Shown here one piece after another: positions 18,449 to 27,380 of a stretch of 64,000 nt of DNA. The DNA comes from Krasilnikovia cinnamomea (GTDB lineage: Bacteria > Actinomycetota > Actinomycetes > Mycobacteriales > Micromonosporaceae): assembly GCF_004217545.1 (NCBI RefSeq), contig NZ_SHKY01000001.1:3100001-3164000 (forward strand). Direction: 5' to 3'. Under the pieces are notes generated by a model. The model searched no databases, was not told where the DNA came from, and worked only from the letters and a program-made list of their open reading frames with translations. The translations under genes were made by a program, and so were the position numbers. Position 1 is the stretch's first letter. Every line of letters begins with the position of its first letter.

Positions 18449-18688
18449 ATGGCGAAGGCTGCGGCACTGCGCAAGCCGAAGAAGAAGGTGAACCCGCTCG
18501 ACAAGGAGGGGATCACCTACATCGACTACAAGGACACCCAGCTACTGCGGAAGTTCATCTCGGACCGGGGCAAGATCCGTGCTCGGCGAGTCACCGGTGT
18601 GACCTCGCAGCAGCAGCGGCAGATCGCCCGCGCGGTCAAGAACGCCCGCGAGATGGCGCTTCTGCCGTACACGGCCTCGGCGCGCTGA
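18449..18688 (+). CDS. rpsR: 30S ribosomal protein S18
   Basis: 79 residues with the S18 signature: [22 protein letters not shown] and [23 protein letters not shown]. There is no N-terminal CxxC, so this looks like the zinc-free form. The ATG is preceded by AGGAG. It lies 14 bases upstream of rplI. Confidence 0.96.
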   Translation: MAKAAALRKPKKKVNPLDKEGITYIDYKDTQLLRKFISDRGKIRARRVTGVTSQQQRQIARAVKNAREMALLPYTASAR

Positions 18689-18702
18689 GAGGAGGCACCC
18701 AG

Positions 18703-19152
18703 ATGAAGATCATCCTTACTCACGAGGTGTCGGGTCTCGGCACTCCGGGCGACATCGTCGAGGTCAAGAACGGCTACGGCCGCAACTACCTGCTCCCGCA
18801 GGGCTTCGCGATCGCCTGGACCAAGGGCGCCGAGAAGCAGGTCGCGGTCATCCGCCGGGCCCGTGAGGCCCGCGAGATCCGTGACCTCGGCCAGGCCAAC
18901 GAGGTCAAGGGCCAGCTGGAGGGCCTCAAGGTCACGCTGTCGGCGCGCTCCGGCAACGGCGGCCGCCTGTTCGGCTCGATCACCCCGGCCGAGATCGCCG
19001 ACGCGGTCAAGGCCGCCGGTGGTCCGGCCCTGGACCGGCGCCGCCTCGAGCTGCCCGGCCACATCAAGACCACGGGCTCCTACAAGGTCCAGGTCAAGCT
19101 CCACCCCGAGGTGACCGCCACGTTCCCCGTGAACGTGGTCGCCGCCAAGTAG
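18703..19152 (+). CDS. rplI: 50S ribosomal protein L9
   Basis: 149 residues. The N-terminal domain begins [34 protein letters not shown]. The long central helix and the C-terminal domain ([17 protein letters not shown]) are intact. The protein binds 23S rRNA near the L1 stalk. GAGGAGG lies just before the ATG. It is last in the operon and is closed by a strong hairpin. Confidence 0.97.
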   Translation: MKIILTHEVSGLGTPGDIVEVKNGYGRNYLLPQGFAIAWTKGAEKQVAVIRRAREAREIRDLGQANEVKGQLEGLKVTLSARSGNGGRLFGSITPAEIADAVKAAGGPALDRRRLELPGHIKTTGSYKVQVKLHPEVTATFPVNVVAAK

Positions 19153-19165
19153 CAGGCACACCGCG

Positions 19166-19196
19166 AAAGGCGCACCGGTGCATCCGGTGCGCCTTT
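19166..19196. terminator. Terminator after rplI, probably bidirectional
   Basis: AAAGGCGCACCGG (19166-19178) pairs perfectly with CCGGTGCGCCTTT (19184-19196) around TGCAT. It lies between rplI and a convergent gene, with A's on one side and T's on the other. Confidence 0.85.
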
Positions 19197-19220
19197 CCGT
19201 GTTTCCCGGGCGCCCGCGCG

Positions 19221-22200
19221 TCAGCTCAGGGAATTGCCGGTGATTGCGGAGGTCAGCACCGTGGCGACGCCGCCGCCCACCACCGCCGCGGCCAGGCCGA
19301 CGCTGGCCGCCTTCCACGAGCCGCTGGCCCGGCGCAGACCCACCGCCACGCCCATGCTGAGCACCAGCGACAGCGCGAACTGGGGAGCGGCGTTGAGGAG
19401 CGTGCCGAAGGCGTGCGCCTGCTGGCTGCCGTTGAGCACCAGCATGGCGAGGACGAACAGCACGACGGGGACGCCGTACCAGACGACGGTGTAGCCCACC
19501 GCCGCCAGCGGGCCGCCGGTGTCCTCCTCGATCTCGTCCTCGTCGGGCTCCAGCAGGTTCGTCTGCCGCCGCTCCGACACGGCCGCGAGGCCGCCGACAG
19601 CACGGCGCTCGTACGAGCCGGTCGCCGCGCTCTCGTACCCGGTCGCCGGGCGCGGCGGCCACTGGGTGTCCGGCGGATCCTGCCAACGGCCACCCGACCG
19701 GGCGCCGACGAGCATCGGCTCACGGGACTCGGCGCGCGCGGGCGTTCCCGCCTGCCCTCCGCCGCCGTTGTCCGTCAGCCGGGCGGCACCCGGACGCGCC
19801 ACCGGCACGGACGCCTTGCCGGCCGTGGGGCCGGGCGGGTTCTGGGACGAGCGGCGGGGCTGGGTGACGTCCGCGCCGCCCTGCGCCGCCAGTTCGCGCC
19901 GCCAGTCGCCCGTGCTGCCGTCGCGGTAGCTCGCGGCGCCGCGCCCCGGCTGCTCCCAGCCGCCGGTGCTGGCCGGGCCCGGGTTCATGCCCCGGATCTC
20001 GGTGGCGGCGTCGCCGGGCGAGGGGCGCTGTTCCGCGCGGAGTTCCGCCTGCAGTTCCTGCCGCCACGCCTGGGTCGGTGCGTCCTCCAGGCGGGTCATC
20101 CGCCAGTTGTCGCGCTCCGGGTTCGGCTCGGCATCGCGCCGCCAGGCCTCAGGGTCCAGTGGTGTGTCGGTTCCGCCGCTGTCGGCCGCCCGGCGGTCGT
20201 CATCGTCGTCGTCGTCACCGGCTCGGCGCCGCCCGCCGCGTGGCTCGTCGCGCCATTCGCCGGTACGTGCCTCCCGGCGCGGCTCGTCGCGCCACTCCCC
20301 GGTGCGGCTGGCGCGCAGGGACTCGTCGCGCCATTCGCCCGCCCGGGTGCCCCGGCGCGGCTCGTCGCGCCAGCCGGGACGATCGTCCGGCTCCGGCTCG
20401 TAGCCACGCCCCTCCGCGGGGGCTGCCGGCCCGTACCCGCGTCGGCGGCTCGGGAGTTCGGTGGCGTACCCGCGCTGGTCGTTCGAAGGGTCGGGTTCGT
20501 ACTCGTACCCACGGCGAGTGGCGTCCGGAGCCGGGCGGCGGCCGTCGGCGCGTGACTCCTGCGGCTGCCACGGCAGCGGTATGACGCTGGTTTCGGCGGC
20601 GCCGTCCGCCCACGGATCCGAGGGCGGTCCGGGGTCACGGCGTGGGCGCCGTTCCCGTGGCTCCCGGTCGCGCCCCCCCACGGAGTCGTCGTCCTCGAAC
20701 CGGCTCCACTGGCCCGTGTCGGGGTCGCGACGCCAGTCGTCGTCCTCGAAGCGCCGGTCCGGGGTGGCCAGGTCGGCACGCCAGCTCGGCGCCTCCGGCT
20801 CCGGCTCGGCCCGTCGGCTGCGCGACGGCGGCCGTTCCGGCTCGGCGCGGCGCAGCCGTGAACTGGACTGTTCCGGGTCCGCGCCGCTCCACGGCTCCTG
20901 GTTCGTGCTCCAGCCGCGCGAGGTGGACTGTTCCGGGTCCGTGCGCCAGCCACGGGACGTCGACTGTCCGGGATCGGTGAACGCGGGCATGGTGCCCGTG
21001 TCGGTATGCCCGGCCCAGTTGTCCGCCTCCGAACGGGTCGACCAGCCCGTACCGCCTTCCGGGGTGCGGCGGCGGCCCGACTGGTCGGCCAGGCCGGTGG
21101 CGCCGGCGGCGGACTCCCGCCGCCAGCGCTCCCGGTCGTCGTCGCGTACCAGGTGGCGACCGGAGTCGTAGGGCGCGGGCCGCGACCAGGAACCCGGGGA
21201 CGCCGTCGGCTCGGCGGGCGCGGTCCAGCCCGGAGCCGCCCCGGCAGACTGCCGGCCGGGGGCGGATCCGGGCTCCTGCCAGCTCGGCGTCGCGTCAGCG
21301 CGCTGCCAGCTCGCCGTACTGTCCGGGTCGCGCACGGGGGTGCCATCGGCCCGGGACCAGCCACCGGAGTGCGGTTCCCGCCGGCCGGGCGGGTCCTCGC
21401 GTGGCTGTTGCCACGAGGGCCCCGGCTCGACGAGTTGCTGCCACGCCGGGGTGCTCGGCGCCGGCCGGTCCGAGCCTTGCTGCCACGGTGGTGTGCTCGC
21501 GGCGCCCTGGTCCCACGGCGGACCGGCCGGGGCAGCCTGTTCCCACGGCGGGGTGGCCGGGGAGCCCTGCTCCCAGCGGGGGGTGGTGGTCGGCTGCTGC
21601 CATGGCGCGCTGGCGCCGGGCTGCCACGGCGGCGACGGCGTCGCGAACTGCTGCCACGCCGGGCGGGTGTCGGCGCTCTGCTGCCATGGCGCGTTCGGCG
21701 ACGCCGATGCGTCCGGCGCGCCGTTGCCGTTGTCGGCCGGGGCCTGCCGGATGTCCGGGCCGCCGGTGGGGTCGTCCGCGCCCGGGGACTGCCATGCCGT
21801 ACTCGAAATCGCGCGCTGGCCGGTGGCCGGCGGCGCGACCTGCGGCGGCAGACCGGCCGCCCCCGCGCTGCCGGTCTGCCAGGCCTCGGTGGTGGATCGC
21901 CAGCCGTGGGTGCCGGACGTGGAGCGCCACTCGGTCGTCTGCCGCCAGCGCGCGGTCTCGGTCGTGGCCTGCCACTCGGCGGTTTCCGTACGCCAGCCGA
22001 CGCCGTCGGCGGGATATCCGGAGCGGGTCGTCGGCACCACCTCGGACCAGCGGCTCACCGACTGCCATTGCCCGTTCTGGTCGGCCGTGGTCGCGGGCAG
22101 GTTCGCCTGCTGCGCCCACTGGTCCGCGCGGCGTGACCAGGCGACGGCCTCGGGGATGGGCTCCATGCTGCCGGTGTCAGTGACAGAACCCCATTTCGGG

Positions 22201-22370
22201 GACGTATCATCTGATTCGGGATTTTCCGGACCGGTTGTGGGGGACCACGACTCCGGCGCGTGCCTGTCTCGCGGCAGGCGGGCGCCGTAGTCCCACTCCC
22301 GTTGGTCCACGTCAAAAGGGTGCCGTCCGCGCGGCCGAACCGCAACGCCCTGACGCGACGGCTTGGTCAC
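19221..22370 (-). CDS. Very large disordered Trp/Gln-rich protein with C-terminal membrane domain
   Basis: 1049 residues if translated from the GTG at 22370, not recognised. Roughly the first 900 residues are low-complexity: repeated W-x-x/PWQQ units (TPPWEQAAPAGPPWDQGAASTPPW...), then Arg/Glu/Trp repeats (TGEWRDEP four times), then an Asp run. The last 110 residues contain about three helices (VGYTVVWYGVPVVLFVLAMLV; FALSLVLSMGVAVGL; SVGLAAAVVGGGVATVL). The pattern fits a long cytoplasmic disordered region tethered to the membrane. The N-terminus is uncertain; in-frame alternatives include an ATG near 22169. It is divergent from dnaB and convergent with rplI. Codon use is as GC-rich as its neighbours, so recent transfer is not suggested. 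Confidence 0.7.
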   Translation of the reverse strand: MTKPSRQGVAVRPRGRHPFDVDQREWDYGARLPRDRHAPESWSPTTGPENPESDDTSPKWGSVTDTGSMEPIPEAVAWSRRADQWAQQANLPATTADQNGQWQSVSRWSEVVPTTRSGYPADGVGWRTETAEWQATTETARWRQTTEWRSTSGTHGWRSTTEAWQTGSAGAAGLPPQVAPPATGQRAISSTAWQSPGADDPTGGPDIRQAPADNGNGAPDASASPNAPWQQSADTRPAWQQFATPSPPWQPGASAPWQQPTTTPRWEQGSPATPPWEQAAPAGPPWDQGAASTPPWQQGSDRPAPSTPAWQQLVEPGPSWQQPREDPPGRREPHSGGWSRADGTPVRDPDSTASWQRADATPSWQEPGSAPGRQSAGAAPGWTAPAEPTASPGSWSRPAPYDSGRHLVRDDDRERWRRESAAGATGLADQSGRRRTPEGGTGWSTRSEADNWAGHTDTGTMPAFTDPGQSTSRGWRTDPEQSTSRGWSTNQEPWSGADPEQSSSRLRRAEPERPPSRSRRAEPEPEAPSWRADLATPDRRFEDDDWRRDPDTGQWSRFEDDDSVGGRDREPRERRPRRDPGPPSDPWADGAAETSVIPLPWQPQESRADGRRPAPDATRRGYEYEPDPSNDQRGYATELPSRRRGYGPAAPAEGRGYEPEPDDRPGWRDEPRRGTRAGEWRDESLRASRTGEWRDEPRREARTGEWRDEPRGGRRRAGDDDDDDDRRAADSGGTDTPLDPEAWRRDAEPNPERDNWRMTRLEDAPTQAWRQELQAELRAEQRPSPGDAATEIRGMNPGPASTGGWEQPGRGAASYRDGSTGDWRRELAAQGGADVTQPRRSSQNPPGPTAGKASVPVARPGAARLTDNGGGGQAGTPARAESREPMLVGARSGGRWQDPPDTQWPPRPATGYESAATGSYERRAVGGLAAVSERRQTNLLEPDEDEIEEDTGGPLAAVGYTVVWYGVPVVLFVLAMLVLNGSQQAHAFGTLLNAAPQFALSLVLSMGVAVGLRRASGSWKAASVGLAAAVVGGGVATVLTSAITGNSLS

Positions 22371-22791
22371 GCAAGGCAGTCATCGCTGTCCGGGGCCTCC
22401 GAAAGCGGACCCCGTGCCGCAGCTAACAGCGTGTTCCGGAGGCCGGCCGCCTGGCTCGGCGAGCCGGGCAAGTCCCACCCACCTTTTTCCCCTCCACACC
22501 ATGGGGACGGCGAAATCGCACGTCAGGAACCCTTCCGGCGAGCGTCCCCAGCCGTTGTACACAGGCTGTGCACAGGCCCGCGCACAGGCAGGGTCGGCCT
22601 GTCCACAGGTTGTCCCGAGGGCCGTCCACCGCACGGCTTGGGCGGGCGGCGCGCGGGTCCGTATGGTTACCGCGCCGCGCCCGGCGCCCCGTGGAGAATT
22701 CCCCGGAACGACCGGGCCGGGCAGCCGGAAAATGTCAGACCCCGGGTGTTCGATCACGACGGCGCGAACGGCGAGCTGGGGGAGGTCCGTA
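22371..22791. promoter_or_regulatory. Divergent control region upstream of dnaB with DnaA-box-like cluster
   Basis: 421 bases between divergent genes. At 22555-22618 lie TTGTACACA (22555-22563), CTGTGCACA (22566-22574), CTGTCCACA (22599-22607) and TTGTCCCGA (22610-22618), which differ from the DnaA box TTGTCCACA at one or two positions each. GGAGG at 22781-22785 is the dnaB ribosome site. No clear -35/-10 pair stands out. Confidence 0.45.
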
Positions 22792-25521
22792 GTGTCGGTC
22801 ACCGACGACGCGCGACCGGACTCCCGCCCGTCCCCACCCGGCGGCCGCTCCCCCGCGGGCGCGGGTGCGGGCCCTCCGGGTGGCGGCGGTCCGCCGCGCG
22901 ACGGCGCCCCGAGCGGCGGCTTCGACAAGTCACCGCCCCAGGACATCGCGGCCGAACAGAGCGTCCTCGGCGGCATGCTGCTGTCCAAGGACGCGATCGC
23001 CGACGTCGTCGAGATCCTCAAGGCCCACGACTTCTACCGGCCCGTACACGCCACGGTCTTCGACACCATTCTCGATCTGTACGGCCGGGGCGAGCCGGCC
23101 GACGGCATCACGGTCGCCGCGGCCCTGGCCGACTCCGGCGACCTGCAGCGCGTCGGCGGGGTGCCCTACCTGCACACCCTGATCGAGAGCGTGCCGACGG
23201 CCGCCAACGCGTCCTACTACGCCCGGATCGTCTCCGAGCGCGCCGTCCTGCGCCGCCTCGTCGAGGCCGGTACGAAGATCGTCCAGCTCGGGTACGGCAC
23301 CGGCGGTACGGGCGGGCGCGACGTCGACGACATCGTCGACCTGGCCCAGCAGGCGGTGTACGACGTCACCGAGCGCCGGGTCAGCGAGGACTTCGCGGTA
23401 CTCGCCGACATGCTCCAGCCGACCCTGGACGAGATCGAGGCGGTCGGCGCCACCAACGGGATGATGACCGGCGTGCCGACCGGGTTCTCCGACCTGGACC
23501 GGCTGCTCAACGGCCTGCACCCCGGCCAGCTGATCATCGTCGCGGGCCGGCCGGGCTTGGGCAAGTCAACTGCTTCGATGGACTTCGCCCGTAACGCCGC
23601 GATCCGCGCGAACTGCGCCAGCGCCATCTTCTCGCTGGAAATGAGCAAGATCGAGATCGTGATGCGGCTGCTGTCCGCCGAGGCGCGGGTGCCGCTGCAC
23701 GTCCTGCGTTCCGGCCAGCTCTCCGACGACGACTGGACGAAGCTGGCCCGGCGCATGGGCGAGATCAGTGAGGCTCCGATCTTCGTCGACGACACGCCGA
23801 GCATGAATCTGATGGAGATCCGGGCCAAGGCCCGTCGGCTCAAGCAGCGTCACGACCTCAAGCTGATCGTCGTCGACTATCTGCAGCTCATGACCTCACC
23901 GAAGCGCACCGAGAGCCGACAGCAGGAGGTCGCGGACCTGTCGCGTGGCCTCAAGCTGCTGGCCAAGGAGGTCGAATGCCCGGTGATCGCGGTGAGCCAG
24001 CTGAACCGTGGCCCGGAGCAACGTACCGACAAGCGGCCCCAATTGTCCGATCTGCGAGAAAGTGGCTGCTTGACCGCTGGCACCAGGATCATGCGCGCCG
24101 ACGACAACAGTGAGGTCACACTCGGCGAGTTGCTGGAGTCGGGCAGTACAAACGTCCCGGTCTGGGCGCTCAACGAGCGGTTGCAGTATGTCGCTCAGAC
24201 CATGACGCACGTCTTTCCGAGCGGTCACAAGCCCGTCTTCAAGCTCACCACGACGTCGGGGCGGGAGATCGAGGCAACGCCCAATCATCCGTTCCTCACC
24301 TACTCCGGGTGGCGGCCGCTCGGTGAGCTGACACCGGGCGAACGCCTCGCCATCCCCCGTCACGTTTCCCCACCGTTGGTGCTCCGACCGTGGGAGGAAG
24401 ATCGGCTCGTCATGCTGGCGCACCTGCTCGGCGACGGCTCATTCGTTAAGCGGCAGCCGATCCGGTACGCGAGCGTCGACGAGGAGAATCTGAACGCCGT
24501 CACCGCGGCGGCCAAGCACTTCGGTATCGCCGCAGTTCGCGACGAGCATGCTGCCGCCCGCGTCACCACACTGCGTCTGCCGGCGCCGTACCCGCTGGCG
24601 CGAGGCCGCCGCAACCCCATCGCCGAATGGCTCGATGGCCTGGGGCTGTTCGGGCTGAGGTCGTACGAGAAATTCCTACCCGAGGTCTTGTTCGCGCTGC
24701 CGAAGGAGCAGGTCAGGCTGTTCCTGAGGCATCTGTGGGCCACGGGCGGCTCGGTGACCACGGCGGGCCGTGGGGGGCGGGTCTACTTCACGTCGACCAG
24801 CCGTCCGATGCTGGATGGTATCTCCCGCCTCCTCCTGCGCTTCGGCATCGTGGGGCGGGTGCGGATGATTTCCGTCAGCGGACATCGGCCGCAGTACACG
24901 CTGGATGTCTCAGGACGAGACGATCAGCTTCGGTTCCTTCGCGAGATCGGGGTGTTCGGTCGCCGCGGCGGCCAGGCTGAAGAACTGCGAGCCGTGCTGG
25001 AAGCTTCCCGCAGCAACACCAACGTCGACACGGTGCCGAAGGCCGTCTGGGACGACGTCCGGCGAATCCTCCTGGACCAGGGCATGTCCCATCGGGAGTC
25101 TGCAGCAGCGATCGGCACGCAGTTCTGCGGCAGCACGTTGTGGAGGCACGCTCCCGGCCGCCGGCGCCTGGCGCGTGTCGCCGAGGTTCTTGACAGCGCG
25201 GAACTGGAGCTGCACGCCACCAACGACGTCTTCTGGGACGAGATCAAGACGATCGAATACATCGGCGACCAGCCCGTGTACGACGCGACCGTGGCCGGTA
25301 CCCACAACTTCATCGCGAACGGGATCGCGACCCACAACTCGATCGAGCAGGATGCCGACGTTGTCATTCTGCTGCACCGTGACGACTACTACGACAAGGA
25401 GTCGCCACGCGCCGGGGAGGCCGACTTCATTGTCGCGAAGCACCGGAACGGGCCCACCGACACGGTGACCGTGGCCGCGCAGCTCCACCTGTCCCGCTTC
25501 GTCGACATGGCAATCGTCTGA
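22792..25521 (+). CDS. dnaB: Replicative DNA helicase DnaB, intein-containing
   Basis: Hexameric helicase that unwinds DNA at the replication fork. 909 codons, of which 424 are an intein, leaving 485 residues of DnaB. After about 45 disordered residues, the N-terminal domain starts at PPQDIAAEQSVLGGMLLSKD. The RecA-type domain has Walker A GRPGLGKST (about residue 252), DDTPSMNLMEIRAKARRLK, VVDYLQLM and VSQLNRGPEQRTDKRP, and the protein ends SRFVDMAIV. The GTG at 22792 is chosen because GGAGG lies 6 bases upstream; the frame is open further 5' but is not DnaB-like. The helicase is disrupted at SDLRESG/SIEQDADVV, a known DnaB intein site, so splicing is needed for function. Confidence 0.97.
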   Translation: MSVTDDARPDSRPSPPGGRSPAGAGAGPPGGGGPPRDGAPSGGFDKSPPQDIAAEQSVLGGMLLSKDAIADVVEILKAHDFYRPVHATVFDTILDLYGRGEPADGITVAAALADSGDLQRVGGVPYLHTLIESVPTAANASYYARIVSERAVLRRLVEAGTKIVQLGYGTGGTGGRDVDDIVDLAQQAVYDVTERRVSEDFAVLADMLQPTLDEIEAVGATNGMMTGVPTGFSDLDRLLNGLHPGQLIIVAGRPGLGKSTASMDFARNAAIRANCASAIFSLEMSKIEIVMRLLSAEARVPLHVLRSGQLSDDDWTKLARRMGEISEAPIFVDDTPSMNLMEIRAKARRLKQRHDLKLIVVDYLQLMTSPKRTESRQQEVADLSRGLKLLAKEVECPVIAVSQLNRGPEQRTDKRPQLSDLRESGCLTAGTRIMRADDNSEVTLGELLESGSTNVPVWALNERLQYVAQTMTHVFPSGHKPVFKLTTTSGREIEATPNHPFLTYSGWRPLGELTPGERLAIPRHVSPPLVLRPWEEDRLVMLAHLLGDGSFVKRQPIRYASVDEENLNAVTAAAKHFGIAAVRDEHAAARVTTLRLPAPYPLARGRRNPIAEWLDGLGLFGLRSYEKFLPEVLFALPKEQVRLFLRHLWATGGSVTTAGRGGRVYFTSTSRPMLDGISRLLLRFGIVGRVRMISVSGHRPQYTLDVSGRDDQLRFLREIGVFGRRGGQAEELRAVLEASRSNTNVDTVPKAVWDDVRRILLDQGMSHRESAAAIGTQFCGSTLWRHAPGRRRLARVAEVLDSAELELHATNDVFWDEIKTIEYIGDQPVYDATVAGTHNFIANGIATHNSIEQDADVVILLHRDDYYDKESPRAGEADFIVAKHRNGPTDTVTVAAQLHLSRFVDMAIV
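24067..25338 (+). other. DnaB intein with LAGLIDADG-type endonuclease domain
   Basis: 424-residue protein-splicing element at DnaB residues 426-849. Block A is CLTAGTRIM with Cys1. Block B is ATPNHPFLTYSGW (TxxH). Block F is VYDATVAGTHNFIANG and block G ends IATHN, followed by Ser+1. All splicing residues are therefore present. The central region has the first dodecapeptide LAHLLGDGSF with its Asp. The second reads LRHLWATGGSVT, where the usual DG is GG. The first catalytic acid is present and the second missing, so splicing is predicted active and homing activity probably lost. The endonuclease insert also carries a helix-turn-helix-like segment near its end (SHRESAAAIGTQFCGSTLWRH). Confidence 0.95.
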
Positions 25522-25593
25522 CGGTGGTCTCATGCCTGCGCCGTCCAAGCGGCCGCGTAGCGCCCAGGAAGGCGCCCCGGCGGAGCACGCCTC

Positions 25594-25626
25594 ACCGGGG
25601 CCACCTGCCGAACAGGCGGCCCCGGT
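25594..25626 (+). terminator. Terminator after dnaB
   Basis: ACCGGGGCC (25594-25602) pairs with GGCCCCGGT (25618-25626), with an additional inner CTG/CAG pairing and a small loop. It lies 73 bases after the dnaB stop. Confidence 0.6.
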
Positions 25627-25666
25627 TGATTCCCGGCCGATCAGCGGGGCGTGAGCCAGCGGGGAC

Positions 25667-26107
25667 TCAGTCGAACAGTTCGTTCAGGAAGCTCTTGCGC
25701 CGCCGGTAGTGCCCGTGATGCCGGTAGTGGCCGTGGTGGCCGTAGACGGGGGCGGCCGGCGGGTACCCGTGCGCCGCCGGAGCACCGTACGGAGCCGGCG
25801 GGGGCGGTGGGGCGTAGCCGCCACCGTGGTGACCGGGCGCGGGCGGCGGAGCGTAGCCACCGTGGGCCGGCGGGGGTGGAGGCGGGGCGTACGCACCGGG
25901 CTGCGGGGCCCCGTGCTGGCCCGGCCCCGGCTGCTGGGGCCGGGCGCCCGCCTGACGGCTGTTCCAGTTGGCCTCGGCCTCGAACAGCTTCTCCAGCTCG
26001 CCCCGGTCGAGGAAGATGCCGCGGCATTCGGTGCACTGGTCGATCGTGACCCCGCTGCGCTCGTACTGCCGCATCTCACCGTGACACTTCGGACAGGTCA
26101 TCTGCAT
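25667..26107 (-). CDS. Small zinc-ribbon (TFIIB-type) protein with Pro/Gly/His-rich tail
   Basis: About 146 residues. The N-terminal 45 residues are a zf-TFIIB-like ribbon: MTCPKCHGEMRQYERSGVTIDQCTECRGIFLDRGELEKLFEAE, with two CxxC knuckles and the characteristic GIFLDRGELEKL helix. The rest is a Pro/Gly/Ala/Tyr/His repeat (YAPPPPPP; HHGHYRHHGHYRRRK), probably disordered. The start is the ATG at 26107, one base after the TGA of the upstream GT87 gene, or the ATG at 26101; both give the ribbon at the very N-terminus. Tight spacing indicates translational coupling in the GGDEF-EAL/GT87 operon. The function of this family is unknown. Confidence 0.8.
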   Translation of the reverse strand: MQMTCPKCHGEMRQYERSGVTIDQCTECRGIFLDRGELEKLFEAEANWNSRQAGARPQQPGPGQHGAPQPGAYAPPPPPPAHGGYAPPPAPGHHGGGYAPPPPPAPYGAPAAHGYPPAAPVYGHHGHYRHHGHYRRRKSFLNELFD

Positions 26108-26108
26108 C

Positions 26109-27380
26109 TCACACACGGTACAAGGCCGCGTCATCGCGGGGCGCCGTTGTGGCTGAGTACTTCCTGAGTGCCGGCGCCCAGGCCAGCAGCGCCAGCGGGT
26201 ACAGCAGGTAGCCGAACCGGGTGGTCGGCATGAGCAGGATCGCGGCCAGCAGGCCGTACCCGCAGAACAGTGCCGCGGTCGCGGCCGTGCGCGGCGGACG
26301 GCGCAGCAGCAGCACCGCGATCGTGAGACCGGCCGCGCCGAGCAGCGCCGCCGCGAGGTAGCGGCCGCCGGGCAGCCCCGCGGCGATGAGCTGGCCGGGG
26401 AAGGGCGACTGGGCGGGGCTGTGCACCAGGCCGTGTCCGAGCGGGAAGCGCAGCACGTTCTCCGCCAGCGCGTCCCCGTCGACCAGCAGCGCGGGCAGCA
26501 ACGCCAGCAGCGGCAGCCCGACCGCCCCGGGCAGCAGGCGCCGGCCGTTCCGGGTGACCAGCGCGAACACCACGAGTACGGCGGCCACGGGCAGCGCGAA
26601 CAGCTTGGTCGCCGCGGCGGCCCCGACCGCCAGGCCCGCCGCGCCGAACCGGCCGGTCGCGCAGCAGGCCAGGGCCAGCAGGCACAGGGCGAGTACGGGC
26701 AGGTCGTCGCCGCCGGTGGCCAGCGTGAGGGCGCAGATCGGGAGCACGGTCGCGAACTGGGTGGCGCGTACCCGTGCGGCCGGGTCCGCGTGCCGCAGCA
26801 GCGCGACGGCGGTGATCAGGGCGGCCGCGGTGACCACCGCGAACCACACCCGGGCATCGGTCCACCAGGCGGCCCCCACGGCGGCCCGGGGCAGCCCGAA
26901 CACGGCCATGCCCGGCTGGTACGGCGCGTACCCGAGCAGCCGCTCCCCCTCCGGCAGCGCCGCGATGGCGTCCCGCCCCAGGTACGGTGTGCCGCTCCCC
27001 AGGAGCCGCCGCCCCATCTCCTCGACGACCAGCACCTCCTCCTGCGCCCGGTCGGTCCGCCCACCCGCCCGCTGCACCGCCTCGACGATCAGCGGCAGCA
27101 GCGCCACCCCGGCCCAGGCCAGCCACGTCAGCGGGGCGCGCCCGCCCTGGGCCACGAAACCGGGCCGGCGCCGGGCGACGAGCTGGGCGGTCACCACAAC
27201 GGCGGCGGCCAGGTACGCCCAGACCGCGATCGCGCCCCAGCCGCGATGCGGCAGCAGGGTGGAGGTCAGCGCGGTGACCAGGGCGAATACGGCGGACACC
27301 GCGTACAGGGCGAGGTCGCCGGCGAGGCCGTCGGCGGCCCGGTCGACGCGCGTCAGCAGTCGGCGGGCGGCGATGATCAC
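26109..27380 (-). CDS. GT87-like polytopic membrane glycosyltransferase
   Basis: 423 residues with about 10-12 hydrophobic helices. The loop after helix 3 (VLVVEEMGRRLLGSGTPYLGRD) carries acidic residues, and a GAAAATKLFALP motif typical of DUF2029/GT87 is present. The GTG start at 27380 overlaps the TGA of the upstream cyclic-di-GMP gene in a GTGA junction, which fixes the start and implies translational coupling. The longer open frame upstream is the antisense-like shadow of that gene. It probably transfers a sugar from a polyprenyl-phosphate donor; donor and acceptor are unknown. Confidence 0.82.
   Translation of the reverse strand: MIIAARRLLTRVDRAADGLAGDLALYAVSAVFALVTALTSTLLPHRGWGAIAVWAYLAAAVVVTAQLVARRRPGFVAQGGRAPLTWLAWAGVALLPLIVEAVQRAGGRTDRAQEEVLVVEEMGRRLLGSGTPYLGRDAIAALPEGERLLGYAPYQPGMAVFGLPRAAVGAAWWTDARVWFAVVTAAALITAVALLRHADPAARVRATQFATVLPICALTLATGGDDLPVLALCLLALACCATGRFGAAGLAVGAAAATKLFALPVAAVLVVFALVTRNGRRLLPGAVGLPLLALLPALLVDGDALAENVLRFPLGHGLVHSPAQSPFPGQLIAAGLPGGRYLAAALLGAAGLTIAVLLLRRPPRTAATAALFCGYGLLAAILLMPTTRFGYLLYPLALLAWAPALRKYSATTAPRDDAALYRV

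Noticed and set aside
22555-22618. Replication origin at the dnaB upstream region
   Set aside because: Only a few imperfect boxes, no AT-rich unwinding element and no dnaA or dnaN nearby. It is reported as a DnaA-box-like cluster only.
22363-22791. Upstream in-frame extension of dnaB
   Set aside because: It contains the DnaA-box-like cluster and no DnaB-like sequence. The GTG at 22792 has a good ribosome site.
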